Source: Hyalangium gracile
GTDB taxonomy: Bacteria > Myxococcota > Myxococcia > Myxococcales > Myxococcaceae
Assembly: GCF_020103725.1 (NCBI RefSeq)
Contig: NZ_JAHXBG010000002.1
Span: forward strand, 496,001 to 560,000
Length of the DNA: 64,000 nucleotides
Direction: 5' to 3'
In this document: positions 1-9,000 of the stretch, in pieces
How positions within the stretch are numbered: position 1 is the stretch's first letter
Layout: each line of letters begins with the position of its first letter
Position numbers and translations under genes: made by a program
Notes under the pieces: model-generated
What the model was told of the DNA's origin: nothing
Seen by the model: the letters and a program-made list of their open reading frames with translations, nothing else
Databases searched by the model: none

Positions 1-303
1 AGTGGACAGCGGCTGCGCACCCTGTCCACCGAGCTCATCGATGGGCACGGGTATGTCTCCTCGATCGCGGGAGATCCGCTCGACAACAGCGTGTGGGCGG
101 GCACGTCCTGGGGCGGAGGCATCAGCCGCGTGCAGGGCAGCACGGTGACGAAGTACGGCAGCGGCGTGCTCCCCAGTGCGCTGCTCTACATGCGCGTCAC
201 GGACATCCAGGTGGACCGCTCGACGACTCCGCGCCGCATCCTGATCGGGTTCCAGGGGACGGACAGCACGCCGGGCTCCATCGGCATCTACACCGGGCAG
301 TAG
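1..303 (+). CDS. C-terminal end of a secreted-type protein, 5' truncated
   Basis: The frame is open from the first base and stops at TAG 301-303, so only the last 100 residues are inside the window. The segment has the spacing of short beta-strand repeats (GDPLDNSVWAGTSWGGGISR, then a Val/Thr-rich strand), as seen in beta-propeller proteins. No catalytic motif is visible. It is followed by about 120 bp before the acylase gene. The propeller assignment is inference from the repeat texture only; the family cannot be named from this fragment. Confidence 0.6.
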   Translation, partial: SGQRLRTLSTELIDGHGYVSSIAGDPLDNSVWAGTSWGGGISRVQGSTVTKYGSGVLPSALLYMRVTDIQVDRSTTPRRILIGFQGTDSTPGSIGIYTGQ

Positions 304-426
304 GCCCCTGCTCCAGGCTCCAGCCGTGCTCTCCGCGCGGCTGGAGCCCCACCGTGTCGTACGCCTCACGAGAGCGTGATAAGCCCTTCTCGAAGGCCGC
401 GACTTCCAGTGGCCGGAGGGGCTGGA

Positions 427-2556
427 ATGCGGATCGTTCGGAGAATCCTGATCGGACTGGGCGTGCTGATCATGGCCGCCGCGATCGGGCTCGCCACCTG
501 GGAGCCGCTGCTCACCGCCCGCCCTGCCCCGCCACCCGCGCACCCGTACGACGTGACGATCACCCGCGACGATTTCGGCGTGCCGCACATCCTCGGCAAG
601 ACGGATCCCGACGTCGCCTATGGCATCGCCTATGCCCATGCCGAGGATGACTTCTCGACGCTGCAGGAAGTGCTGGCGATGACCCGCGGCCGGCTCGGCG
701 CGCTCATCGGGCCGGATGGAGCCAAGACGGATTTCGTCGTCCACCTGCTCGGAGCCCGTGCCACGGTCGCGCGCGATTACATGAAGCAGCCCGCGGACGT
801 TCGCGCGTTGCTCGATGGCTACGCCTCGGGCCTCAACCGCTATGCCGAGACGCATCCGGACGAGGTGCGGCTGTCCAGGCTGTTCCCGGTCACTGGCGAG
901 GATGTCGCGACCGGCTTCGTCGTCCGCTCGCCCTTCTTCTTCGGGCTCGAGGGCGTGCTCGGTGCGCTCGCCGGAGACAAGCCGCTGCCGATCGAAAGCG
1001 CCGCCAGCCCGCGGCCTGAAGCGCCTGCCGGCACGCCGCTCGGCTCCGAATCGAACCAGTCCGGCTCCAACGCCTTCGTCGTCGCGCCCAAGCGCTCGGC
1101 GGATGGCTTCACCCGGCTCGTCTCGAACTCGCACCAGCCCTGGCGCGGCGGCGCGGCGTGGTACGAGCTCGTCGTCCATTCACAGGCTGGCTGGGATTTC
1201 GCTGGCGCGCTGCTCCCCGGCGCCCCCTACCCGCTGATGGGGCACAACAAGGCGCTCGGCTGGACCAACACCGTCAACCGTCCCGACCTGATCGACGTCT
1301 ACAAGCTCGTCACCGACGACGACCGCTATCGCTATGACGACCAGTGGCGACAGTTGGAGACACAGCGCGTCTGGCTGCCGGTCAAGCTCTGGGGCCCGTT
1401 CGTGCTGCCGGTGCCCAGGACGGTCTATCGCGCGGTGCAGGGGCCGGTGATCGTCAACAAGAGCGGCAGCTACGCGCTCCGCTATGGCGGCGCCGATCAG
1501 CTCAAGATGGTGGAGGCGTATTACCGGCTCAACCGAGCCACGGATTTCAACCAGTGGCAGGCGGCGCTGGCGCTGCAGGGCATTCCCGGCACCAACTTCC
1601 TCTATGCCGACGCGGCCGGCAACATCGCCTTCTTCTACAATGCCAGCTTCCCCAACCGGAAGCCGGGCTTCGACTATTCGAAGGTGCTGCCGGGCGACAC
1701 CTCGAGCGCTTATGAGCCAGGCACCGTTCCGTGGAGCATGGTCCCGCGCAACGTGAACCCGGCCTCGGGCTTCCTGATCAACGGCAACAACTCCCCTTAC
1801 CAGTCGGCGGGGCCAGGATCGGAGCTCCCGCCCCAGCCACCCTTGCTCGGCGTCGAGACGGACACCACCAATCGAGGCGACCGCGCGCTGGAGCTGATGA
1901 GCGCCGTGCCATTGATCTCCGAGGAGGACCTGAAGCGGATCAAGTTCGACACCGGCGTCGCCAAGAGCGGCTATCTGGAGGCGTGGTTCAAGGAGCTGCT
2001 CGCTGTCGAACCCCGTGGCGACGAGCTGCTCGTGCAAGCGCGCGATCTGCTCTCCAGGTGGGACTGGAACTGGGACGGCCAGGGCCCCGCCGACTCGCTC
2101 GCTTTCTCGATCCTGCGCTCGCAGCATCGCTTCCATTACGAGCGCAAGCCCAAGCCCGATCCGCGCGCGGTGATGACCGAGGCGGCGGGCTATCTGCGGA
2201 AGCACTTCGGCAAGCTCGACGTGCCGCTCGGCGAGCTGATCCGCCTGCGTCAGGGCAAGCTCGATCTGCCCATGGACGGCGGTCCGGATTCGCTCCGCGC
2301 CGCGACCAGCTATGACGAGGCGCCCGACGGACGCCTGGCGATCCGCCACGGAGACAGCTTCATCCTGTTCGTGACGTGGGACAAGGCGGGCAAGGTGCGC
2401 TCGGAATCGGTCCAACCGTTCGGCTCGGCCAGCACGCGGCCGGATTCACCGCATTACACCGATCAGGCGCAGCTCTTCGTGCAGCACCGCTTCAAGCCGG
2501 TGTGGTTCGACCCGGCGGAGCTGCAGGCGCACGCCGAGCGGAGCTACCGGCCGTAA
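427..2556 (+). CDS. Penicillin acylase family protein (Ntn hydrolase)
   Basis: 709 residues from ATG 427, which has GGAGGGG five bases upstream; an upstream in-frame GTG at 376 has no such site. The N-terminus carries one hydrophobic segment (signal or anchor), followed by the family opening with DDFGVPHI and AYAHAEDDF. The precursor is expected to cut itself before the nucleophile serine of the G-SNAF motif, Ser214, separating alpha and beta chains; the downstream HQPW, GFTR-like and NTVNRPD segments fit the beta chain. Members hydrolyse amide bonds of acylated compounds (penicillins, acyl-homoserine lactones, lipopeptides); the substrate here is not predictable. Expected location periplasm or outside the cell. 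Family assignment is firm, substrate unknown. Confidence 0.9.
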   Translation: MRIVRRILIGLGVLIMAAAIGLATWEPLLTARPAPPPAHPYDVTITRDDFGVPHILGKTDPDVAYGIAYAHAEDDFSTLQEVLAMTRGRLGALIGPDGAKTDFVVHLLGARATVARDYMKQPADVRALLDGYASGLNRYAETHPDEVRLSRLFPVTGEDVATGFVVRSPFFFGLEGVLGALAGDKPLPIESAASPRPEAPAGTPLGSESNQSGSNAFVVAPKRSADGFTRLVSNSHQPWRGGAAWYELVVHSQAGWDFAGALLPGAPYPLMGHNKALGWTNTVNRPDLIDVYKLVTDDDRYRYDDQWRQLETQRVWLPVKLWGPFVLPVPRTVYRAVQGPVIVNKSGSYALRYGGADQLKMVEAYYRLNRATDFNQWQAALALQGIPGTNFLYADAAGNIAFFYNASFPNRKPGFDYSKVLPGDTSSAYEPGTVPWSMVPRNVNPASGFLINGNNSPYQSAGPGSELPPQPPLLGVETDTTNRGDRALELMSAVPLISEEDLKRIKFDTGVAKSGYLEAWFKELLAVEPRGDELLVQARDLLSRWDWNWDGQGPADSLAFSILRSQHRFHYERKPKPDPRAVMTEAAGYLRKHFGKLDVPLGELIRLRQGKLDLPMDGGPDSLRAATSYDEAPDGRLAIRHGDSFILFVTWDKAGKVRSESVQPFGSASTRPDSPHYTDQAQLFVQHRFKPVWFDPAELQAHAERSYRP

Positions 2557-2648
2557 TCTGGAACCAGAGCCTGCTCCCCCTGAAACGGGCACAGGGGCCG
2601 AGTCCGCCCCCACGTCCGGTCCACCCCCCTGTCGGTCGCGCCCTGTAC

Positions 2649-2675
2649 GAACTGGTCTGCTTGTCATACCAGTTC
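2649..2675. terminator. Stem-loop between convergent genes
   Basis: GAACTGGT (2649-2656) and ACCAGTTC (2668-2675) form a perfect 8-bp stem with an 11-nt loop, in the 213-bp gap between the end of the acylase gene and the end of the toroid gene. There is no T-run, so it may be a factor-dependent terminator or a regulator site; the half-site resembles GntR-type ACTGGT/ACCAGT boxes but the spacing is too wide for FadR. Confidence 0.4.
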
Positions 2676-2769
2676 GCTAGCGGTTCTCGACCAGGGCGCC
2701 TCCCTGGTCAGGCCGCTCCCCTGGCGCAGGCGCCTCCCTCCAGGGTGCATGAACTTTTCCGGAATGACT

Positions 2770-3786
2770 TCAGGCGACGAGGCGCCCCGCGCGAGCGAGC
2801 CGGAGCAAGCCGGCGCGGGCCTCGGACCACTGCCGCGTCAGCGCCTCGGACGGCTCGCCGGGCCTGCTCGTGGCCTCGAGCAGGGGGAACGGTGAGGCCA
2901 TCGCGCGTGGGCTGGGCAAACGATCGGTCGTCGGGAGGATCGTCGTCATCCCGACGTGAGCCTGGCGCTCGACTCGCACGACGCCGTCGGGCCAACGCTC
3001 GACGAGGGCGTGGACGACGGTCGCGACCGCGGCCTCCGGCAGCCGCTGCTCGGTCGCCTCGGCCCACCGTACCAGGACCGCGAGCCCGCGCAGCACGTCG
3101 TAGTAATAGAAGCGCGGGAACGTGAGCGCGCGCCAGGCCACCGCCGAGCCTCGCTCCTCCGCGTTGTGCACGGTCCTTGAGCCATGGATGAGGGCCCGAT
3201 CGATCAGGAAGCCCCCGGCGCGAACGACAAAGTCGCGCTGCTCGCCCGTCCAGACTCCGCCGAGCAGCATGGCCTCGAGGGGCGCGACCGTCCCGACCAT
3301 CGAGCTCGGGCACTCGCCCGTCTGGCGGTACGCGGTGCTGTCGCAGTTGAGGCCGCCATCGGCCATCTGGTACCGCACGAACCAGGGCCGGACCCAGGGC
3401 AGCTCGCGCTCGACGTCGACGCCGCACGCGGCCAGCACCGGGTACATCGTGCCGAGGGCGCAATGGCAGGCAGTGTCGCGCTGCGTGTCGACACCCGGGG
3501 CATCGCTCGGGTGGATCGGGAAGAGGTGCAAGAGCCGATTGATCCTCGCGGCCATCGCGGCGGAGGTGCGCACCGGGATCTGGCGCGCTTCGCCGAGCTC
3601 GTGGAGCAGCAGCATGTGCCACCACGGCGAGTTCCACTTGGGCCAGTACGGATCGAGCTCGATGCTGCTCAGCGCGGCATCCGAGCCGAGGAAGGCCACG
3701 GAATAAGCAATCCCACGCTCGACCTCGGCGCTCCGGATCGGCGTGGGATTGGGAACGGCGGCAAGCTCCTCGAGATCGATCATCAT
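2770..3786 (-). CDS. Alpha/alpha-toroid protein of the prenyltransferase / terpene cyclase repeat type
   Basis: 338 residues. The sequence has the helical pairs and a QW-like repeat (YQMADGGLNCDSTAYR, near residue 145) typical of squalene/hopene cyclase and prenyltransferase-beta toroids, with a second such region near LLGGVWTGEQRDFVVRAGGF. It is about half the length of a squalene-hopene cyclase and the DxDD protonation motif is not visible, so it is not a complete cyclase. No signal peptide. Start is ATG (MMIDLEEL). The frame overlapping it on the same strand is a shadow. Function unknown; a role as a stand-alone toroid domain is inference from fold-like motifs. Confidence 0.7.
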   Translation of the reverse strand: MMIDLEELAAVPNPTPIRSAEVERGIAYSVAFLGSDAALSSIELDPYWPKWNSPWWHMLLLHELGEARQIPVRTSAAMAARINRLLHLFPIHPSDAPGVDTQRDTACHCALGTMYPVLAACGVDVERELPWVRPWFVRYQMADGGLNCDSTAYRQTGECPSSMVGTVAPLEAMLLGGVWTGEQRDFVVRAGGFLIDRALIHGSRTVHNAEERGSAVAWRALTFPRFYYYDVLRGLAVLVRWAEATEQRLPEAAVATVVHALVERWPDGVVRVERQAHVGMTTILPTTDRLPSPRAMASPFPLLEATSRPGEPSEALTRQWSEARAGLLRLARAGRLVA

Positions 3787-3852
3787 CAGCGACTCTGGCG
3801 TGGGAAGTCTCTCGGGTCCAGGGCTCTGATGACGGAGGGCGGCGCGGGTCGC

Positions 3853-3978
3853 TCACCCCCTGGCGTCAGCGCGTCGCGCGGACGGGAGCATGGAGCCCAG
3901 CAGCGCCAGGGCCACGAGGATCAGCTGGAAGACCGAGGTGTGCGACGTCGGGTTTCGCTCGCGGGGGGTGGGATTCAT
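3853..3978 (-). CDS. Small single-pass membrane protein, 41 residues
   Basis: ATG at 3978 is preceded by GAGAGGAG eight bases upstream. The product starts MNPTPRERNPTSHTS and contains one hydrophobic helix (VFQLILVALALLGSML), then a short Arg-rich tail. It lies between the toroid gene and the methyltransferase, all on the minus strand. The good ribosome binding site and the single clean hydrophobic helix are the only support; no family recognised. Confidence 0.45.
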   Translation of the reverse strand: MNPTPRERNPTSHTSVFQLILVALALLGSMLPSARRADARG

Positions 3979-4060
3979 GGTCACGCTCCTCTCTCAGCGC
4001 TTGGACGTGAATACCAGAACACCCTGACATTCCGGCCAGCGCTTCCCAAGCGAGGCAGGC

Positions 4061-4927
4061 TCATCCTTCGCCGCGTGACGCGGACGGCGCTCGGGCAGCG
4101 ACCATCCAGCAAGCAGCGGTGAAGCGGACGTCCGCTCCCTGCACATAGGGCTCGAAAGCGGCGCGGACCGTTTCGATGAGCTGGGTGCGAGTCCGCTCAT
4201 CCGCCTCGTGAAGGATCATTCCGACAGGACCGAGCCGCGTCAGGTACCGGACCAGCTCCTTCTCGGGCAGGGTACAGGCAACATCGAGCGGCCGGATGTC
4301 GATCCCGGCCCAGCCGCTCTCCTCCAGAATGCGGGAGACGCGGCGCTGGTCCGCGAAGGCGAACTGCCCCGGACCGTCCGGCCGGCGAGCAGGAAGGTTC
4401 GGAAGGAGCGGTGCCGCGGCGCGCTCGGCCGTCGTCATGAACGGATTCTCCGAAGGGCCCCTCCAGGCGATGAACCGCAGCTCGGCGTTCTCCTCCGAGG
4501 CTCGCCTCAGGTTCGCGAAGGCCTGGACGGAGTCGTCGAAGAACATGACGCCGAAGCGCGAGATGATCATGTCGAAGCTCGCGGGCTCGAAGGCATGGGT
4601 CTGCGCGTTGGCGATGATGAAGCTTGCCGGCGTACCTTCCCGTTCGGCGCGAGCTCTGGCGGCGGTGATCATCGGAGCCGAGATGTCGATACCGGTGCAG
4701 CGGCCCTGCGCGCCCAGCAACCGCGCGACGGCGAGCGTCGTGCTGCCCGTACCGCAGCCTATGTCGAGCACCCGGCGACCAGCTCCAGCGGAGACCGCCT
4801 GGACGAGCAGCTCTTCCATCGGCTTGAACATCGAGTCGAACAGCTCCTGCGTCTCGACCCAGGCTCGTCCGGCGGGACCGTTCCAAAGCTTCGTCTGCTC
4901 GTCATCGGACTGGCGCGTGGCATTCAT
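4061..4927 (-). CDS. Class I SAM-dependent methyltransferase
   Basis: 288 residues from ATG 4927 (GGAG six bases upstream); an upstream ATG at 4939 is possible. Motif I VLDIGCGTGSTT binds S-adenosylmethionine; the acidic end of strand 2 is TGIDIS, post-I ANAQTHAF and motif IV FDMIISRFGVMFFDD follow, the order seen in UbiE/Coq5-like small-molecule methyltransferases. The opening W..PAGRAWVETQELFD is typical of this subgroup. No membrane segment. Acceptor substrate not predictable. The gene stands alone, followed by the small membrane ORF. Confidence 0.9.
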   Translation of the reverse strand: MNATRQSDDEQTKLWNGPAGRAWVETQELFDSMFKPMEELLVQAVSAGAGRRVLDIGCGTGSTTLAVARLLGAQGRCTGIDISAPMITAARARAEREGTPASFIIANAQTHAFEPASFDMIISRFGVMFFDDSVQAFANLRRASEENAELRFIAWRGPSENPFMTTAERAAAPLLPNLPARRPDGPGQFAFADQRRVSRILEESGWAGIDIRPLDVACTLPEKELVRYLTRLGPVGMILHEADERTRTQLIETVRAAFEPYVQGADVRFTAACWMVAARAPSASRGEG

Positions 4928-5160
4928 GCTCGTCTCCATTGGTGTGCCATGAGGAATGGAAGGCCGTACTGTGCCAGCTCGAGTCGACTTGAAGTCAAGC
5001 GGTGAGAGACCTGGACAGCACGGAGGAAATAACCTCCTCGCCTTCGTCACGAGCGATGCCGCCGGCAGCGACGAGTCCAGTCCGGCGCCCTAACGAGGGT
5101 CTACTCTTCAACCCGGCCTTTTGTTAGAAATTCTCAATCACTCCACCCAAGGAACGAAAA

Positions 5161-5907
5161 ATGCGAATTGATCGGACACCCTCCTGGTTGGTGCTCGTGG
5201 GACTCGTCGTGGTCCTGGCCGCGTGGGACGCGCGTGCAGACTGTTGCGGCGCGGCCTTCGGGAGCACTTCCATCTGTGGAGATGGCACCTCAAGCAATGG
5301 AGGATGCTGTGGCTATGGCCCATGCAACATCTTCTGCTGCAACTGCGATGGAGGCTGCCGCCAGGCGCAAAACCTTCAGCAATGCGACGCAGCCTGCCAG
5401 GGACAGCGCGGCACCTGCATGAGCGGCTGCGACCTGACCTGCGGCGAGGGCGCGGCCGATGACTGCGAGATCTGCTACGCGGCGTGCAACGTGTCGGAGG
5501 GGAACTGCGAACAGCAATGCCAGCAGAGGTTCCCCTCCACGGCCACGGAGGCGAAAGCCACTCCCCCTGCTCCCTCCAAAGCCTCGCCTTCCCCCAAGAG
5601 CCAGCTATTGGTGGTTCACCGCTTCGCGCTCGTCGACAAGGACAGGAATGGAGCGATTTCACGCGGCGAGTTCGACGCCTTCGTGAAGGACCCCTCACAG
5701 GCGAAGTGTGGTGGGCCTGCGCGCTTCGAGCAACTCGACGCCAACAAGGATGGCCAGTTGACGCTCGATGAAGTGGACAGCAGTGGCGCCACCTACCTTC
5801 GCGAGCACCAGAAGGAGGCCCTGGCAAGCGCCCAGAAGCTGAAGCCCTACCTTGCTAGCCTCTTGAAAATGCTCGGAGCCCCCAAACAGCAGCCGTCCAA
5901 GAAGTAG
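5161..5907 (+). CDS. Secreted Cys-rich protein with EF-hand pair
   Basis: 248 residues; ATG has AAGGAA six bases upstream. A signal peptide (LVLVGLVVVLAAWDARA) is followed by about 100 residues with more than 25 cysteines (many CC, CxxC and CxxxC pairs), a Pro/Ala/Ser linker, and a C-terminal domain with two EF-hand loops: DKDRNGAISRGE and DANKDGQLTLDE, both with the expected Asp/Asn/Glu ligands. The protein is therefore probably an exported, disulfide-stabilised calcium-binding protein. No family known to me combines these two parts. Convergent with the subtilase gene; a stem-loop follows the stop. Confidence 0.8.
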   Translation: MRIDRTPSWLVLVGLVVVLAAWDARADCCGAAFGSTSICGDGTSSNGGCCGYGPCNIFCCNCDGGCRQAQNLQQCDAACQGQRGTCMSGCDLTCGEGAADDCEICYAACNVSEGNCEQQCQQRFPSTATEAKATPPAPSKASPSPKSQLLVVHRFALVDKDRNGAISRGEFDAFVKDPSQAKCGGPARFEQLDANKDGQLTLDEVDSSGATYLREHQKEALASAQKLKPYLASLLKMLGAPKQQPSKK

Positions 5908-5939
5908 CAGCCATCGAGCAGGAGCCTCGCAAGGGCGAA

Positions 5940-5965
5940 CCGCAGCGCCGCGCATAGCGCTGCGG
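5940..5965. terminator. Stem-loop terminator between convergent genes
   Basis: CCGCAGCG (5940-5947) pairs perfectly with CGCTGCGG (5958-5965), loop 10 nt, 33 bp after the EF-hand gene and before the end of the oppositely oriented subtilase gene. No T-run, common in high-GC genomes. Confidence 0.5.
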
Positions 5966-6036
5966 CGGCCGCCTGGCAGGGCCTGATGATACAGGCGACA
6001 CGATGACCTGAGTCGAGTGGCACGAGCGACCGAGCT

Positions 6037-9000
6037 TCATCGCTCGGCAGCCCCCATCGCCTTCGCGCGACGCCGTCCGAGCAGGTTCCGCGCCACGATG
6101 AGCAGGCCAAAGAAGAGGCCAGAGTCCGTGCCGGAGGTGGCGCCACACCCGCCTCCACCCCCACCCCCGCCCCCGCCTCCGCCCCCGCCGTTCCCGTTAC
6201 GCACGGTGACGGTCACCGGGGCGGCGTGCACCACGTTGCCCGCGCCGTCGGCAATGACCGCGGTGATGGTGTGGACCGAGTCGTCCTGCACCTTCGTGCT
6301 GTCCCAGCTGCCAGTCACCGTCGCGCCCGTGCCGCTGACGAGCACCACCCCATCCACGAGGATGGCGAGCTCGGCCAGCGTGGTGCCCGAAGCGACCGTC
6401 CCCGTGGCGGAGATCCGGACCTGGCCGGAGACGGTGGCACCATTGGCCGGCTCCGTTATCGCTACCATCGGCGGGGCCAACGGCGTGACGTTGAGCTGCG
6501 CGGTACCGGTCAGGCTCGCCGTCGCCGTGTCAGTCAGGGTGAGCGTGCGCAGCCCTGGCGACTTGAACGTCACCTTGAAGCTCTGGAGCACGCCTCCGGC
6601 GAACGTCGCCGTGGGAGCGAAGGACGCCGCGCCGTCGGAGCTGGTCACCTTGGCCGTGCCCCCGTAGCTGGTGGCCTGATTGCCGTAGGCGTCGTAGGCC
6701 GTGGCCGACAAGGTGGCCTGCTGGCCCACCGGCACGCTCGGATCGAGCACCAGCGTGTAGCTGGCCGCCGCGCCCGGCTTGACGTTGAACGCCTGGCTCG
6801 TCACCCCCGCGAAGCCCGACGCGCTCGCCACCAGCGTGTAGCCATTGCCGACCTTGCGCAGCGACAGCCCCTCGAACCTCGCCACGCCCTGGACCGCCGA
6901 CACCGTGAGGGTGCCCAGCAGCTGAGCGCCCGTCGGGTTCGCGCCAAGGCCCAGCGTCACGCTGCCCGTGGCCTCGGTGAGCACGTTGCCCTGCGCATCC
7001 TGCAACTCCACCTCGACGGCGGACAGCAGGTCACCCGCGGTGACGTCCGCCAGCGTGGCACGGAAGACCAGCCTCCCCCCCCCGCTCGAGGTGATGTTGA
7101 ACACCGCGCTCGTCACCGCCGGCAGCGCACCCGCGCTCGCCTGGAGCGTATAGCCCTGCCCAGCGCGGTTGATGGACAGATCCGCGAAGGTGGCCACGCC
7201 GTTGACGGCGTTGACCGTCTTCGTACCCGACAGCGTGCCATTGCCAGGGTTGTTGGCGATCGCCACCGTGACGGCCTGCGTGGCGTTGGTGACCGCGTTG
7301 CCGAAGGCATCCTGGAAGGCCACGCGGACCGCCGGGCTGATCACCGCGCCAGCCTGGGTGGAGCCCGGCTGCACCGTGAAGACCAGCGCCGCCGCCGGCC
7401 CATGGGTGATGTCGAACGTGGAGCTGGTGGCCTCCGTCAGCCCGCTGGCCTGGGCCTTCAGCTGGTAGCCCGTCCCCACCCGGGCGATGGACAGGGTGTT
7501 GAACGTCGCCACGCCGTTGACAGCCGCCACCGTGGTGGTGCCACTCAGCGTGGCACTCTGGCTGCCCTGGAGCGTGAGCGTGACGCTGCTGGCGACATTG
7601 ACCCGGTTGCCCTGGGCGTCCTGCACCTCCACGGTGACCGTGCCGAGGTTGGCGCCTGCCGTGGTGCTCGCGGGAGCCTGCGTGAACACCAGCCGGGTCG
7701 CGCTACCTGCCTGGACCTGGAACGCCGTGCTGGTGGCGCTGCTGAGCGCCCCCGACGTCGCGGTCAGCTGGTAGGCCGTACCAGCCTGGTTGATGGACAG
7801 GCTGTCGAAGGTGGCCACGCCGCTGACGGCCGCCACCGTGGTGGTGCCGCTCAGCGTGCCGCCCCAGGGGTTGGCCGCCAGCGCCAGGGTGATGTTGGGA
7901 GTCGCGCTCGGAATGGAGTTGTTGAAGGCATCCAACACGGAGACCCTCACCGCCGGAGCGATGATGGCCCCTACCCCCGTGTTGCTCGGCTGGACGCTGA
8001 AGGCCAGCTTCGCCGCCGCCGCCGGGACGATCTCGAAGACATCACTGGTGGCGCTCTGCAGTCCCGTGGAGGCCGCCGTCAGCGTGTAGCCGGCGGCCGC
8101 CTTCTGGATGGAGAGGTTGGAGAAGGTGGCCACGCCGTTGACGGCCGCCACCGTGGTGGTGCCTCCCAGCGTGCCGCCCGCGGGGCCTCCCAGGGTGAGC
8201 GTCACCGGCGCCGTCGAGCCGGTAACCACGTTGCCCCCCAGATCCTGCACCTGAACCTGAACGGCGCCCAGTGTCGTCCCCGCCACCGCATTGCCTGGAG
8301 GCGCGCTGAAGACGAGCCGAGCCGCCGCCCCCACCGTCACATTGAAGCCGGTGCTGGTGGCGGTGAAAGCGCCCGAGGTCGCCTGCAGGGTGTAGCCCGT
8401 GCCTGGCTTGCTGACGCGCAGGTTGCTGAAGGTGGCCACGCCATTCACCGCCGCCACCGTGGTGGTGCCAGCCAGCTCGGCCCCCGTCGGGTTGTTGCCC
8501 AGGGAGACGGTGACATTCGCCGTGGACGTCGTGATGTTGCCGAACGCATCCAGGAGTGTCACCCGCACCGCCGGGTTGAGAGGCGTGCCCGCGCTTCCAT
8601 TGGGGGGCTGGGTGCTGAAGAGCATGCTCGCCGGCGCGGCCGGGGTGATGTTGAAGGCCTGGCTCGTCTTGGAGCCGAGCAACGGGGAGCTGGCCACCAG
8701 CGTGTACCCTGTCCCCACCTTGTTGATGGACAGGTTGCCGAAGGTGGCCACACCCGCGAATAGCGTCGCCGTGGTGGTGCCGGACAGCGTGCCGCCACCC
8801 GGGTTGGCTCCCAGCGCGAGGGTGACGCTGCCGCTGCCCGACGAGACGATGTTGCCGTACAGGTCCACCAGCCTCACCTTCACGGCGGGGTGGATGGGGA
8901 CTCCCGCCACCGCGGTGGCCGGCTGCACGGAGAAGATCATCCCGGACGCCGCGCTCGGGATGATGAAGCTGCTGCCGCTGCCTCGCAGCGTCGGGTTCGT

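Noticed and set aside
1180-2415. 411-codon minus-strand frame opposite the penicillin acylase gene
   Set aside because: Composition is typical of a shadow frame and the sense strand has clear acylase motifs.
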